In this document: positions 1 through 8,814 of the stretch, piece after piece
Layout: every line of letters starts with the position of its first letter
Numbering within the stretch: position 1 is the first letter of the stretch
Source: Agreia pratensis
GTDB taxonomy: Bacteria > Actinomycetota > Actinomycetes > Actinomycetales > Microbacteriaceae
Direction: 5' to 3'
Assembly (NCBI RefSeq): GCF_900177685.1
Contig: NZ_FXAY01000002.1
Coordinates: forward strand, 744,001 to 808,000
DNA length: 64,000 nt
Notes under the pieces: generated by a model
Told to the model about the DNA's origin: nothing
The model's input: only the letters and a program-made list of their open reading frames with translations
The model's database searches: none
Translations under genes and position numbers: made by a program

Positions 1-374
1 AGCGCCTGACCGCCGAAGACTCGCGCGCCGGTGGCCTCGACGTGCTCACTGGTGGAACAGAGGTGCACCTCGTTCTCGCCGATCTGCGCAACTCGCCCCT
101 CGACGGGCAGCAGGCCGAAGACGTGCTGCACGAGGTGGGCATCACGGTCAACCGCAACTCCGTGCCGTTCGATCCTCGCCCCCCGATGGTCACGTCCGGG
201 CTGCGCATCGGCACGCCCGCGCTCGCGACTCGTGGATTCGGAGACGTCGAGTTCACCGAGGTCGCCGACATCATCGCCGAGTCGCTCAAGCCGGGCGCCG
301 ACACGGCTGCACTGCGCTCCCGCGTCTCCACCCTGACCGAGGCATTCCCCCTCTACCCGGGACTCGTCCAGTGA
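1..374 (+). CDS. glyA: Serine hydroxymethyltransferase, C-terminal part (gene runs off the left edge)
   Basis: This is the last ~124 residues of a PLP enzyme that interconverts serine and glycine while charging tetrahydrofolate with a methylene group. The reading frame is open from base 3 onward. It contains the C-terminal SHMT signatures [14 protein letters not shown] near its start and [16 protein letters not shown] in the middle. The catalytic lysine region lies outside the window. The stop codon overlaps the GTG start of folD (GTGA at 371-374), which implies translational coupling with the next enzyme that uses the same folate product. Identification is confident; only the 5' end is missing. 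Confidence 0.93.
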   Translation, partial: RLTAEDSRAGGLDVLTGGTEVHLVLADLRNSPLDGQQAEDVLHEVGITVNRNSVPFDPRPPMVTSGLRIGTPALATRGFGDVEFTEVADIIAESLKPGADTAALRSRVSTLTEAFPLYPGLVQ

Positions 375-1255
375 CGGCCGTCGTCCTCGACGGCGTCGCC
401 ACAGCCTCGGCCATCAAGGCCGAGCTCGCGCAGCGCGTCGCAGAGCTGAAGAAGCAGGGCATCCACCCGGGCCTCGGAACGCTTCTGGTCGGCGACGATC
501 CCGCATCCCGTTCGTACGTCGCGGGCAAGCACCGCGACTGCGCCGAGGTCGGCATCGAGTCGATCCGAGTGGATCTTCCGGCCACTGCGAGCGAACACGA
601 TGTGCGAGACGCCATCGCTGCGCTGAACGCCGATCCGCTCGTCACGGGCTATATCGTGCAACTTCCGCTGCCGAACGGCATCGATGAGAACGCGATGCTC
701 GAACTCATCGATCCGGCCAAAGACGCCGATGGCCTCCATCCGACGAACCTCGGGCGTCTCGTGCTCACAGTCGATCCCGCGTCGAGCACCGGACGCCCCG
801 CGCCATTGCCCTGCACGCCCGCCGGAATCGTAGAGATGCTGCGTCGGTACGACGTTCCGCTGAGCGGCCAGCACGTGGTGATCGTCGGTCGCGGCCTCAC
901 CGTCGGTCGTCCGCTGGGGCTTCTGCTCACACGCAAGGGCATCGACGCCACGGTCACACTCACGCATTCGCGCACGCGCGATCTCGAGGCCGAGGTCCGT
1001 CGGGCCGACATCGTCATCGCGGCGGTCGGGGTGCCCGGGCTGATCAAGGCCGAATGGATCAAGCCCGGTGCCGCAGTGCTCGACGTGGGCATCAGCCGAG
1101 TCGTCGATGCTGAGACGGGCAAAGCCAGGCTGCGCGGTGACGTCGATCCCGGCGTGGCCGATGTCGCCGGGTTCCTGTCACCGGTTCCGGGTGGAGTAGG
1201 TCCCATGACTCGGGCGCTGCTCGTGCAGAACGTGGTCGACGCCGCGACGCCGTAG
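371..1255 (+). CDS. folD: Bifunctional methylenetetrahydrofolate dehydrogenase / methenyltetrahydrofolate cyclohydrolase
   Basis: Cytosolic enzyme that oxidises 5,10-methylene-THF (the product of the upstream GlyA) and hydrolyses the methenyl form to 10-formyl-THF for purine and formyl-Met synthesis. The 294 residues match the usual family length. Visible signatures are Y49-x3-K53 (the catalytic Tyr/Lys pair), YIVQLPLP around 95, [11 protein letters not shown], the nucleotide-binding [11 protein letters not shown] stretch and [10 protein letters not shown] near the C-terminus. The GTG start at 371 overlaps the glyA stop by 4 nt, so the two genes form one transcription unit. Confidence 0.95.
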   Translation: MTAVVLDGVATASAIKAELAQRVAELKKQGIHPGLGTLLVGDDPASRSYVAGKHRDCAEVGIESIRVDLPATASEHDVRDAIAALNADPLVTGYIVQLPLPNGIDENAMLELIDPAKDADGLHPTNLGRLVLTVDPASSTGRPAPLPCTPAGIVEMLRRYDVPLSGQHVVIVGRGLTVGRPLGLLLTRKGIDATVTLTHSRTRDLEAEVRRADIVIAAVGVPGLIKAEWIKPGAAVLDVGISRVVDAETGKARLRGDVDPGVADVAGFLSPVPGGVGPMTRALLVQNVVDAATP

Positions 1256-1297
1256 TCGAGGCGATTGGGCACGACCCCACCAATGAAGGAGGAACGC

Positions 1298-1435
1298 ATG
1301 ACGAACCAACATCCCATCCCTCGCGATCCGGGCAAGAAGACGGTCGACGAGAAAGAGGACACCGTTCTCGAAGAGATCGAGGACTCGCTGCCGACCGATC
1401 CGGAGCCGACCGACGGGCCTGCGCCCGCCGCATGA
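1298..1435 (+). CDS. Small acidic hypothetical protein (45 aa)
   Basis: A short gene that begins MTNQHPIPRDPGKK and ends in a Pro/Ala/Asp-rich tail (PEPTDGPAPAA). A strong ribosome binding site (AAGGAGG, 1286-1292) sits 5 nt before the ATG, which is the main evidence that it is translated. It lies 42 nt after folD and may be cotranscribed. The protein is very polar and acidic with no membrane segment, so it is probably intrinsically disordered. I do not recognise a family. Confidence 0.6.
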   Translation: MTNQHPIPRDPGKKTVDEKEDTVLEEIEDSLPTDPEPTDGPAPAA

Positions 1436-1499
1436 CTCAGGTTTCGCCCGGCTCCGGCATCCGGATGCTCGGGGCCGGGCGACACCGTAGGCTTGTGCC

Positions 1500-2417
1500 G
1501 TGAGAGCAGCGACAGGCACCCAATTTTCCGTAGCGTTCGGCGATTCCCGAGCAACGATCACTGAGCTGGCGGCGGGCCTGCGAGGCCTTGTGCTGAACGG
1601 CGTCGAGGTGGTTCGTGAGTACCCCGAGCAGTCGTTGCCGCCCATGGGCCAGGGCATCGTTCTCGTTCCCTGGCCGAATCGCATCGCCAAGGGCGCTTGG
1701 GTACTCGACGGGGTCAAGCAGCAACTCGACATCACTGAGCCCTCGACGGGCAATGCCACTCACGGGCTGCTCCGCAACACGGCCTACTCGGTTGCCGAAG
1801 AGGGCGAGGGATTCCTCACCCTCCGTGCCCGCGTCTTTCCTCAGCACGGCTACCCGTTTCTGCTCGACACCTCGGTGAGCTACGAGATTAGCGAAGCGGG
1901 ACTCACTGTGACGCACGCCATCACGAACGAGTCGGATTCGCCCGCTCCGGTAGCGGTCGGTGCGCATCCGTACTTCGTCATCGGTTCCACTCCGGCCGAG
2001 GATCTGACCCTCACCATCGCGGCGGACACGGTATTCGAGTACGACGACGCGTTCATCCCGACCGCTGAGGTTCCGGTCGACGATGCCGGGCTCGATCTGC
2101 GGGCGGGGAGACATCTGTCGGAGGTCGACCTCAACCATGCGTTCGGTTCTCTGACCGAAACGGGAGGGCAGAACATTCACACGCTCGTGGCGCCAGACGG
2201 ACAACGAGTCGAACTCTGGACGGACTCGAACTTCGCCTATGTCCAGGCGTACAACCCTCGCGAGTTCCCCTTCGAGACGGGAACCGGGATGGCCATCGCA
2301 CTAGAACCGATGACGGCCCCCGCCAACGCGTTCAACACGGGCGAGGGCCTTCACTGGGTCGAACCCGGAGCATCATGGATGCTCAGCTGGGGCGTGCGGT
2401 ACCGCCCCGCGTCGTAG
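1500..2417 (+). CDS. Aldose 1-epimerase family protein
   Basis: A galactose-mutarotase-fold protein of 305 residues, expected to interconvert anomers of a free or phosphorylated sugar in the cytoplasm. Conserved features are NATHGLLRN (first active-site His), GAHPYF (second His) and the C-terminal LEPMTAPANAFN, which carries the catalytic Glu of the YeaD/GalM-like group. The start is GTG. A -10 hexamer TAGGCT at 1488-1493 lies exactly 6 nt before it and there is no Shine-Dalgarno, so the transcript is probably leaderless. The sugar substrate cannot be read from the sequence. Confidence 0.85.
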   Translation: MRAATGTQFSVAFGDSRATITELAAGLRGLVLNGVEVVREYPEQSLPPMGQGIVLVPWPNRIAKGAWVLDGVKQQLDITEPSTGNATHGLLRNTAYSVAEEGEGFLTLRARVFPQHGYPFLLDTSVSYEISEAGLTVTHAITNESDSPAPVAVGAHPYFVIGSTPAEDLTLTIAADTVFEYDDAFIPTAEVPVDDAGLDLRAGRHLSEVDLNHAFGSLTETGGQNIHTLVAPDGQRVELWTDSNFAYVQAYNPREFPFETGTGMAIALEPMTAPANAFNTGEGLHWVEPGASWMLSWGVRYRPAS

Positions 2418-2546
2418 ACGCGTCAGACGTTCCTGCGACCGGTGAGCGAGCCGTAGCGGGCGGAGGAGGCGGAGTAAACCCCTTGTTGGGGGGTGGCGCT
2501 GGCGCCTAGCCTCAAGACATCAAGCAGCTCTGAAAGGAGTGGATTA

Positions 2547-2804
2547 ATGTCTCTCGTTCTCGACAGCATGCCGTCGGCCCCGACCACACCCGACTCCGTC
2601 ACGACAGAAGGCTCTGCGACGCAGCTTCGCTGGCACCTCGTATTCGATGGGGTGTGGCTCGCCCGACGCGACGGACGTTTCGCCGGAATGGCGCAAGGAT
2701 TGCCGGGTCACCCCGCGAAACTGACGGATGCCTGCGGCAACCTCTGCGGTCTCTACAGCTCGATCGATGACGCGAAGGGAGCGCTTCTCGTCCTCTCGCG
2801 CTAG
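2547..2804 (+). CDS. Conserved small hypothetical protein (85 aa)
   Basis: I chose the ATG at 2547 because AAAGGAG ends 7 nt upstream; an in-frame start at 2493 has no ribosome binding site. The protein has a polar N-terminus (residues 1-25), then a compact aromatic segment LRWHLVFDGVWLARRDGRFAG and a Cys pair in DACGNLCGLY. There is no transmembrane segment. Such short proteins are common in Microbacteriaceae but I know of no assigned function. It stands alone, with a hairpin downstream at 2885-2923. Confidence 0.65.
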   Translation: MSLVLDSMPSAPTTPDSVTTEGSATQLRWHLVFDGVWLARRDGRFAGMAQGLPGHPAKLTDACGNLCGLYSSIDDAKGALLVLSR

Positions 2805-2884
2805 ATTGATCAGCAGATCGCATGGCACACGTTGCTCTGAATTGGCAACCCTGTAAATCGGGCTTTATGGGCGACTAGCTTTGT

Positions 2885-2923
2885 AAGGGAGCTCACGTGG
2901 AATTGGATCCACGTGGGCCCTTT
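2885..2923 (+). terminator. Long hairpin, likely transcription terminator
   Basis: Arms 2885-2900 and 2909-2923 pair over about 15 positions (core CACGTGG/CCACGTG) with one mismatch and G-U wobbles around an 8-nt loop, followed by TTTGTC. It lies after the small gene ending at 2804 and just before the next gene. It could equally be an attenuator for that downstream gene, whose start is only ~24 nt away. Confidence 0.55.
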
Positions 2924-2946
2924 GTCAGGAATGGACGTTTTTAAGT

Positions 2947-3270
2947 ATGGGCAGACTGATCTACGGCACCGGAGACACCGACGTCGAGTTCGAGGATCGG
3001 CTGCTCGCCCACCTCAAAGTCGTCATCTCCACGAAGCTGCGACGCAATGAGGCGTTCATGCTGTCGTGGGAGCACGGATCGGAAGAGGGCAGCGGTCGCA
3101 GTACCATCTGGATCCATCCCTCGATTCCGCTTCACTTCCGGTTCTACGGAAACAAGTCGCCCGCGCTCAACCGGGTCTGGATCGAAGATCTGATGCTTGC
3201 TGCGAACAGCACTGGTGGCCTCAGGCCGGTTCCGGAGCCTGACGAACACGCCGAGCCCGGGGCGTCATAG
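2947..3270 (+). CDS. DUF7882-type small protein (often mislabelled ATP-dependent DNA ligase)
   Basis: A 107-residue protein beginning MGRLIYGT, with FEDRLLAHLKVVISTKLRR, then FMLSW, a GRSTIWIHPSIPLHFRF core and a closing LNRVWIEDLMLAANS helix. This pattern is typical of a family of ~100-aa Microbacteriaceae proteins annotated as DUF7882 or, wrongly, as DNA ligase; no ligase motif (KxDG) is present. The role is unknown. The gene overlaps by 6 nt the 3' end of the convergent EI24 gene on the other strand. Confidence 0.75.
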   Translation: MGRLIYGTGDTDVEFEDRLLAHLKVVISTKLRRNEAFMLSWEHGSEEGSGRSTIWIHPSIPLHFRFYGNKSPALNRVWIEDLMLAANSTGGLRPVPEPDEHAEPGAS

Positions 3271-4053
3271 CCCGACGGCCGGCGGGTCTTCTTCTGCGAG
3301 CGCTTGCCGCGAGAGCAACGCCCCACCGGCCACCGCAGCGGGCATGACGAAGACCGCTCCGAATGGAATGAGGAACACGAGGTAGCTCGCGACTCCGAAG
3401 CCGAGTGCCGTCGGTCTCATCGCGGCGAGTGACCGCCTCCTCTCGCGCAGCGTTCTTCCGCGGGCATCGAAGGCTTTGCCCGTCAGCTCCACCGTGAGGA
3501 ACCATCCGGCAATCGCCGCACCCAGCACGGGAACCACGGTCTGGCCGATGAGAGGGATGAACCCGAGAGTGAAGAGACAGATTCCTATGAGCGCGGTGGC
3601 GATCAGGATGCGTAGAGCGTCGAGGACCCCGCGGAGAACAGACGGCCAGAAGGCCAGCTCCACCTCGTTCGGGATGCCGCCGAGACGGTTCTCGACGCTC
3701 CGCCAGATCTTCTCGTAGAACGGGTCGCCGACGGCGAGCGTGATGGCGGTGTAGGTGTAGACCACGAGGAGCCCGCCCAGCGCGAGGAATGCGATGACGG
3801 CGGTCACTCGCACAGCAGTCCGCCAGCCTTCGTCCCACTCATCGGCGAACGGGGTCGCCCATTCGGCCAACGCCGGGGCATTGAGAAAGAGCACGATGAG
3901 CACGGCGAGGTAGACCGTGGCCACGATGAGGGCCGGAAGCGCGCCGAAGAGCATGAGCCGGGGGTCGCTGCCCCACATGCGGAGCCCACGGCCGAGATAG
4001 GCGACGCCGTCGAAAAACTGACGGACGACGCTTCGAGCGGGTGCGGGCGACAT
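3265..4053 (-). CDS. EI24 / CysZ-like integral membrane protein
   Basis: A 262-residue membrane protein with clear hydrophobic segments at about 33-57, 78-105, 148-172, 176-196 and 230-250. The N-terminal motif (FFDGVAYLGRGLRMWGSDPRL) and the amphipathic GDPFYEKIWRSVENRLGG loop are typical of the EI24 domain family (Pfam EI24). That family includes the E. coli sulfate permease CysZ. Sulfate transport is only a possibility here, as no cys genes are nearby. The ATG at 4053 has TACGAT 8 nt upstream, so the message may have almost no leader. Confidence 0.8.
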   Translation of the reverse strand: MSPAPARSVVRQFFDGVAYLGRGLRMWGSDPRLMLFGALPALIVATVYLAVLIVLFLNAPALAEWATPFADEWDEGWRTAVRVTAVIAFLALGGLLVVYTYTAITLAVGDPFYEKIWRSVENRLGGIPNEVELAFWPSVLRGVLDALRILIATALIGICLFTLGFIPLIGQTVVPVLGAAIAGWFLTVELTGKAFDARGRTLRERRRSLAAMRPTALGFGVASYLVFLIPFGAVFVMPAAVAGGALLSRQALAEEDPPAVGL

Positions 4054-4152
4054 GGGTCTTCATCGTACGGGGCCGCGGGCGCAGAACGAAAGCTGCGAGC
4101 CCTGCTACCTCAGTAACGCGATCATCACAATGCCCGGGCGCGAAAGGTCACC

Positions 4153-4500
4153 ATGAGCGACCCTGAAGAGATGAAAAGGATGAGCTACGCGGGTGGGACG
4201 TTCGTCACGAGCGACGAGGTGGCCGATGCACTGGTGCACTTCGTGGCAATCGTTCCGCGCAATCGTCGCAATCAGGTAGTGATCGTTCCTGGCTTCGATG
4301 CTGGAGGAACGCCTTCCCCGGTGGCGCTCGTGCTGGGGCCGACGAGCCAGATCATGAGCCAGCACGAGGCTGTGTCGTACGCCGAGCCCGAAACTCAGGG
4401 AGTCGCCGATCGGGTGCGTGAGCAGGCGCGTTCGCATGAGAACACCGCGCGCATCGATAGCAGCAATGGCAAGGCGAATCTCGACTACGACGTGTTCTGA
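4153..4500 (+). CDS. Conserved hypothetical protein (115 aa)
   Basis: Starts MSDPEEMKRMSYAGGTFVTSDEVADALV; GAAAGG lies 7 nt before the ATG. The sequence has a small beta-rich centre (QVVIVPGFDAGG, PVALVLGPTSQIM) and a polar C-terminus. No transmembrane segment or catalytic motif is visible. It resembles small lineage-restricted proteins of Microbacteriaceae, but I cannot assign a function. It is convergent with the protease gene, whose 3' end is 17 nt away. Confidence 0.65.
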   Translation: MSDPEEMKRMSYAGGTFVTSDEVADALVHFVAIVPRNRRNQVVIVPGFDAGGTPSPVALVLGPTSQIMSQHEAVSYAEPETQGVADRVREQARSHENTARIDSSNGKANLDYDVF

Positions 4501-4517
4501 GGTGTCGAGGGCCGGTT

Positions 4518-5684
4518 TCAGGCCGAGCACGCCCCGGTGCTCACGGGTGCCGTCAGACCCGGTGCCTCTGCGGCCACAGGAGAGAGTTCCTGCATCGTGA
4601 GCGCGTAGCCCACATTGCTCACCGTGCTGGCCTTTGCGAAGACCACACCCGCGACCTTGCCGTCGACCGTGAGGAGCGGGCCCCCCGAATTGCCGGGCTC
4701 GATGTCTGCGGCGAGCGTGTAGGCATCCCGAGTGGTGCCGGCGGCGCCGTCTGAGATCAACTGGAGGGGGCCGGCGGCCAGTACCTCCGCCCCCGCGATC
4801 GAGAAGGGCCCGCCGAACGGATAGCCGGCGACGATCGCAGGGCTCGAGGGCTGCAGCGTGTCGCTCAAGCCAAGTGCGTCTGCGGGCAGACCGTCGACCG
4901 CGATCACGGCCAGATCCGCCGCTGGGTCGAAGTAGACGATGCGGCCCGATCGCGGAGATTGGCCGGGGACTTCGACCACGGGCTCCGAGATCCCCGCCAC
5001 CACATGTGCGTTGGTGACCACTCTGTCTGGTGCAACCGCGAAACCGCTTCCCGACATGGTAATGCCGCACGCATATGCGGTGCCCGTGATGCGCACGACC
5101 GATCTGGCCGCCGCCGTGAGCGCCGGGCTGTCGGTGCTGATCGTCGGAATCGACGGAGCAGCGCTCGGAGCGCCCAGTGCGTCGATGACCCACGGCGCGC
5201 CCTCTGTGACCGCGGTCGTGCGCAACTGGGCCAGGAACGTCGTGACCTGAGGGGGAACGATGCCGTCGATGGTGCGCAGAATCGATGACGACGCGATCGC
5301 CTGAGTGAGCGGGGCGACGCCGAGCGTCGAGACACCGGATGCGACGGTCACCACGACGAGAGCGGCCGCGACGCCGCTGCCGACGAACCCGAGTGCTCGG
5401 TCGACGAATCGGAGTTTCGCTTTCGCGACGCCTCGACCTAGTGCCCGTCCGATGGTGGCTCCGACGAGGTATCCCGCGGTGACCAGCACGAAGGCCGTGC
5501 CGATGACGCCGGCGATCCGCCACTCCGGCGCAGGAATCCAGGCGACGACCGCCGGGATGGCGAAGTACGCGCCCACGCCTCCGGCGATGACGCCGACGAG
5601 GCCCAACAGCGACCTCACGAGTCCCAGGCGGTATCCCGCCACGGCACCCGCGATGAGAACGATCACGACGATGACATCGATCAT
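4518..5684 (-). CDS. marP: MarP-like membrane-anchored trypsin-family serine protease (CvpA domain + protease)
   Basis: A 388-residue protein with about four N-terminal membrane helices (residues ~2-130, CvpA/colicin-V-production-like), then an extracytoplasmic trypsin-fold domain. The catalytic triad is intact: His227 in TNAHVV, Asp257 in DLAVIAVD and Ser333 in PGNSGGPLL. Order and spacing match the M. tuberculosis acid-resistance protease MarP. The start is ATG at 5684, supported by a 4-nt ATGA overlap with the upstream DUF4241 gene. By analogy it processes envelope or peptidoglycan proteins under acid or oxidative stress; the substrate is unknown. Confidence 0.88.
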   Translation of the reverse strand: MIDVIVVIVLIAGAVAGYRLGLVRSLLGLVGVIAGGVGAYFAIPAVVAWIPAPEWRIAGVIGTAFVLVTAGYLVGATIGRALGRGVAKAKLRFVDRALGFVGSGVAAALVVVTVASGVSTLGVAPLTQAIASSSILRTIDGIVPPQVTTFLAQLRTTAVTEGAPWVIDALGAPSAAPSIPTISTDSPALTAAARSVVRITGTAYACGITMSGSGFAVAPDRVVTNAHVVAGISEPVVEVPGQSPRSGRIVYFDPAADLAVIAVDGLPADALGLSDTLQPSSPAIVAGYPFGGPFSIAGAEVLAAGPLQLISDGAAGTTRDAYTLAADIEPGNSGGPLLTVDGKVAGVVFAKASTVSNVGYALTMQELSPVAAEAPGLTAPVSTGACSA

Positions 5685-6400
5685 CGGAGGAAGCCCTTCG
5701 CTCGGGCGATCCAACTCTTCTTCTGAGGTGTCGGCTCCGCGTCGGGCACAGAGCCGACCACCTGCAGATCGATGTGCACGCCGGTGAGGCGACCCTCGGC
5801 ATCCCGCGTTTGGACGACGGGGTAGAACCCGTCGCCCCAGCCCGAGTGGGCGAGGATCACATTCTCGCCCGCCGGGGCGAGCGGCATCTCGATGTTCGCG
5901 GTGCCCGCAGGCAGCGGCATCTCGGAATCCATGATGTCGAACCACGAGCCGGGTTCGCCCGTGTCGAAGACCTCGTCGTACCAGTTGTCGCCATCGCCCG
6001 GCATCGATGATGTGACGGCGGCGGCGTCGAAGAACGCGACCGTTCCCGCGTCGACGGCGACTCCGAAGTACGAGCCGTCTTCGGGAGGACCGTCGGGGCC
6101 GGGGACCGGTTCGATGGTGGCTACTGGGGTGTCGGAGAGGATGAGCGACAGATAGGCCTCACGAAGGTGCGAGCCGTCTTGCTCGGTCGACACATCTGCG
6201 ACAGTGACAGTCACGGGGTAGGCGCCTGGCGGAACCTGCACGGTGATGGGCAGGTCGAGGGCGACGAAGGGGTCGGCGGCTCCGAGAGACCCCGACGGAA
6301 TGCGCAGAATGCCGAGGTCGTGCACTCTCAATGCGCCTCGCGAACCGGTGACGAGTGGGGCAGGGCCCGAGGCGCCGGCGAAGAAATCAGAGAGCTGCAC
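5681..6400 (-). CDS. DUF4241 domain protein
   Basis: A 239-residue soluble protein. GAYPVTVTVADV, the FGVAVDAGTVAFFD segment and the late ENVILAHSGWGDGFYPVVQTRDAEG match the DUF4241 pattern (FGVDAG...SGWGDG.YP). DUF4241 has no assigned biochemistry; some members occur beside toxin or immunity genes. Its stop overlaps the marP start, so the two are cotranslated. That coupling suggests, but does not prove, a link to the protease. The GTG start has CATCAT 6 nt upstream and no Shine-Dalgarno. Confidence 0.75.
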   Translation of the reverse strand: MQLSDFFAGASGPAPLVTGSRGALRVHDLGILRIPSGSLGAADPFVALDLPITVQVPPGAYPVTVTVADVSTEQDGSHLREAYLSLILSDTPVATIEPVPGPDGPPEDGSYFGVAVDAGTVAFFDAAAVTSSMPGDGDNWYDEVFDTGEPGSWFDIMDSEMPLPAGTANIEMPLAPAGENVILAHSGWGDGFYPVVQTRDAEGRLTGVHIDLQVVGSVPDAEPTPQKKSWIARAKGFLR

Positions 6401-6430
6401 CAGACAATGATGCCAGCACGGGTTGTGCGT

Positions 6431-7318
6431 CTACTTCGCGATGAGCAGGTCGCTGAACCTGAAGCCTCCGCGTGGTGGCAGAGCGGCGCGGATCTGCTCT
6501 TCGGAGAAATCGAGTCGGGGCTGAAGATCGACCGGGAGCTCGGCCGTTGGGGGAGCGGCAACCGACACGCCCTCGGCCAGCATCGTCGCCTGTGCTTTCG
6601 CGATCAGGGGGACCTTCATCGTCCACTCTGTCAGCTGCGCGACCACCCGGATGGCCCACACCGGTGCGGGGACGATCGCGACGCGACGACCGACGAGACG
6701 TGCGACCCGCCGTACGGCCTCGCTCAACAGCAGTTCCTCGTGTCCGGTCACCGCAACGGTCACGTTCGGCAGGCGGCCCTCGACGGATGCGACGAGCACG
6801 TCGACCATCTCGCTCACGGGAATCGGCCGGATGCTCTTCTCGCGCAGCCCGACGGTGGCGAAGAGAGGCAGAGTCTGAACGGAGTGGCTCAGGTGATCCA
6901 CGAGGTGGTCGCCATGACCGTAGATCATGCCGGCCTTCAGCACGGTGAACTCGAGGCCCGACGAGCGGATCATCTCTTCGGCAGCCCATTTCGACTCGTG
7001 GTAGGCCGAACCGCAGTCAGGGCGGGCACGAAGAAAGCTGAGCATCACGATGCGAGAGACGCCGGCCCGCTTGGCGGCCTCGATGACGGCGCGGGTGCCT
7101 TCGATGTGCACTTTGTCGTACGTCTGGTCACCGATCTCGCGATTGATGCCGGCGCAGTGCGCCACGGCGTCGCATCCGGCGAACGCGGCGGCCAGAGCGT
7201 CGACATCGGTGACATCGATGCCGGTTCGGCGGGAGACGAGTACGACGTCTTCGGGTGCGAACCGCTCAGCGAGGTGGCGGCCGAGAAACCCGGCGCCGCC
7301 GGTGATCGCGATTTTCAT
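6431..7318 (-). CDS. NAD(P)-dependent epimerase/dehydratase family protein (NDUFA9-like SDR)
   Basis: A 295-residue extended/atypical SDR. The Rossmann motif TGGAGFLG is at residues 6-13, and the active-site region YHESKWAAEEM carries the Tyr-x3-Lys pair. A long C-terminal helical part (VARLVGRRVAIVPAPVWAI) is typical of the NDUFA9/YbjT-like group, which often binds NADPH without a known substrate. The start at MKIAITGG was chosen because GAGGAG sits 5 nt upstream. An earlier ATG would add six residues without a better site. Confidence 0.8.
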   Translation of the reverse strand: MKIAITGGAGFLGRHLAERFAPEDVVLVSRRTGIDVTDVDALAAAFAGCDAVAHCAGINREIGDQTYDKVHIEGTRAVIEAAKRAGVSRIVMLSFLRARPDCGSAYHESKWAAEEMIRSSGLEFTVLKAGMIYGHGDHLVDHLSHSVQTLPLFATVGLREKSIRPIPVSEMVDVLVASVEGRLPNVTVAVTGHEELLLSEAVRRVARLVGRRVAIVPAPVWAIRVVAQLTEWTMKVPLIAKAQATMLAEGVSVAAPPTAELPVDLQPRLDFSEEQIRAALPPRGGFRFSDLLIAK

Positions 7319-7364
7319 ATGACTCCTCATTCGCACAAGCAGTGCGGAAAAGCCGCGAATACGG

Positions 7365-7437
7365 TGGGCCCCGCCGGGCTCGAACCGGCGACCCGCGGAT
7401 TAAAAGTCCGATGCTCTACCAACTGAGCTAGAGGCCC
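7365..7437 (-). tRNA. tRNA-Lys (anticodon TTT)
   Basis: A complete cloverleaf on the minus strand. The 7-bp acceptor GGGCCTC/GGGGCCC has a discriminator A. The D arm is AGCTCAGTTGGTAGAGC, the anticodon stem is CGGAC/ATCCG with loop CTTTTAA, and the T arm is GGTTCGAGCC. The anticodon reads TTT. The CCA end is not encoded. It stands alone, upstream of the epimerase gene on the same strand. Confidence 0.97.
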
Positions 7438-7494
7438 GCAGCGACTAATCTAGCGTGTCTTTGCGCTGTGATCTAACCGAGGCAGGATGGATGC

Positions 7495-8124
7495 ATGACA
7501 AGCGAGCATCGCAAACCCGCACTCTTCGGCGGATCGGAGTTCGAGGCGTTCAAGGGCGGCGAGGATCCCGCACAGATCTCACGGCTCGCGCACGACACGG
7601 CCAGCGCACTGCTGGGCAGGGTTCGTGCCGATCCAGACCCGGGAGTCATCGACCGGCTCATCGAATACACCGACCTGCACGGCATCGATGCCATCGCCGA
7701 ATTGTGGTCGCGAGCGGCGTCGCACAGCCTTCCCGGTGCCCTCTGGCGCATCTACCTGCTTCGCGCACTGATCCGCCAAGATCCAGAGCAGTCGAGTTTT
7801 CTGTTCCAGAAGGGCAGCGAGCTCAGCGTCACCATCGACCCGGTGGTCGCCGGCGCGACCTCGCCGACGGGCCCGAAGGAGATCACCGAACTCGCCGACC
7901 AGATTCTGCGCGGCATCTTCGATGGCGACTTCGCCGTGGCCCTCGAGAGGGCGGCCGCTTTCTGCCGCATCATGTCTCTCGGAGCGGCGGCCGAGGCGGA
8001 CGACACGGAATCGGATTCCGCCCAGCGGGCATCCGAATTCACGGTGCGCGCCAACCGGTTCGCCGAGACGGCATCGGAGTTCGCTATCTGCGCAAAACTG
8101 TGGAGAACGGACAGCCTCGACTGA
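7495..8124 (+). CDS. Conserved actinobacterial hypothetical protein (209 aa)
   Basis: A soluble, mainly alpha-helical protein beginning MTSEHRKPALFGGSEFEAF. The repeated IDRLIEYTDLHGIDAIAELWSRA and LWRIYLLRALIRQ segments look like helical hairpins. Homologues in this family are often mislabelled as RNA polymerase beta subunits, but no polymerase motif exists here. GAGGCAGGA precedes the ATG. It is transcribed away from the tRNA-Lys gene. The function is unknown. Confidence 0.7.
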   Translation: MTSEHRKPALFGGSEFEAFKGGEDPAQISRLAHDTASALLGRVRADPDPGVIDRLIEYTDLHGIDAIAELWSRAASHSLPGALWRIYLLRALIRQDPEQSSFLFQKGSELSVTIDPVVAGATSPTGPKEITELADQILRGIFDGDFAVALERAAAFCRIMSLGAAAEADDTESDSAQRASEFTVRANRFAETASEFAICAKLWRTDSLD

Positions 8125-8275
8125 AGTCGGGTAAAGTCGTATCTCGCCGGGCCGTGGTAACCCCGGGCTCCAATTTCCGCCGTTACGAACGGCCTTCCGC
8201 CGAGAGGCGTTCCGCGGCCTGGCACTACTTCTGATCGTCGGCCTCGAGGCCGAGTCACCGGGCGGGCGCATCCTC

Positions 8276-8680
8276 ATGGCATTCCGAGTCGCCGCCGTCA
8301 TCTGGACAGCAATCGCGCTCGCGGTGATCGCGATCGTTCATTTCTCGCTCGCTCCGCAATTCGATCTGGTGCAGACACGGCTCGAAGGTGGCTTCGTCGC
8401 GACCGTGGGCCAGCTCTTTCGCGTCGCGGCGGTATCGAGTGCCGTCCTCGCCGTGCTCATCCTCGTGCGGCCCCGCCGGTGGTCCGCGCTCGTCGTCGCA
8501 GCAGCATCGGCAGCAGGACTCGCCCTCACGGTGGCGAGCACCGTCATGCCCATCGAGCTCCCGTTCGGACTCCCGACGATTCCGGTCGGCCCCTGGCTGC
8601 AGCTGCGCATCCTTGCGGCGGGCGCAGAGATCTTCGCCGTCGTCGGCTCGCTCATGATTGCGGGCAGACGACGCCGCTGA
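8276..8680 (+). CDS. Four-helix integral membrane protein, unknown function (134 aa)
   Basis: Hydrophobic segments at about 5-25, 46-66, 71-91 and 106-126, separated by short Arg-rich loops, predict four membrane spans; the C-terminus is AGRRRR. No known family is recognised. The 150 nt between the previous gene and this start contains no convincing gene. One short GTG-initiated open stretch (8161-8232) has no ribosome binding site and I left it out. Confidence 0.6.
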   Translation: MAFRVAAVIWTAIALAVIAIVHFSLAPQFDLVQTRLEGGFVATVGQLFRVAAVSSAVLAVLILVRPRRWSALVVAAASAAGLALTVASTVMPIELPFGLPTIPVGPWLQLRILAAGAEIFAVVGSLMIAGRRRR

Positions 8681-8814
8681 TCGCGCCGGGTGCGTAGGGC
8701 AGCTTCGTCGGTTTGGCAAGGGTCAAAATGGCCCCCGCGTTCGGGTGACATGCTGTGCAGACGCCCGACGAATCACGTCACGCGGCGCAATCAACCCACT
8801 GAACGGAGGCGGCT

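Noticed and set aside
8125-8275. Short open stretch starting GTG at 8161 (TPGSNFRRYERPSAERR...)
   Set aside because: No ribosome binding site or promoter in the right place, Arg-rich out-of-frame-like composition, and ends before the next gene; it could not be supported as a gene.
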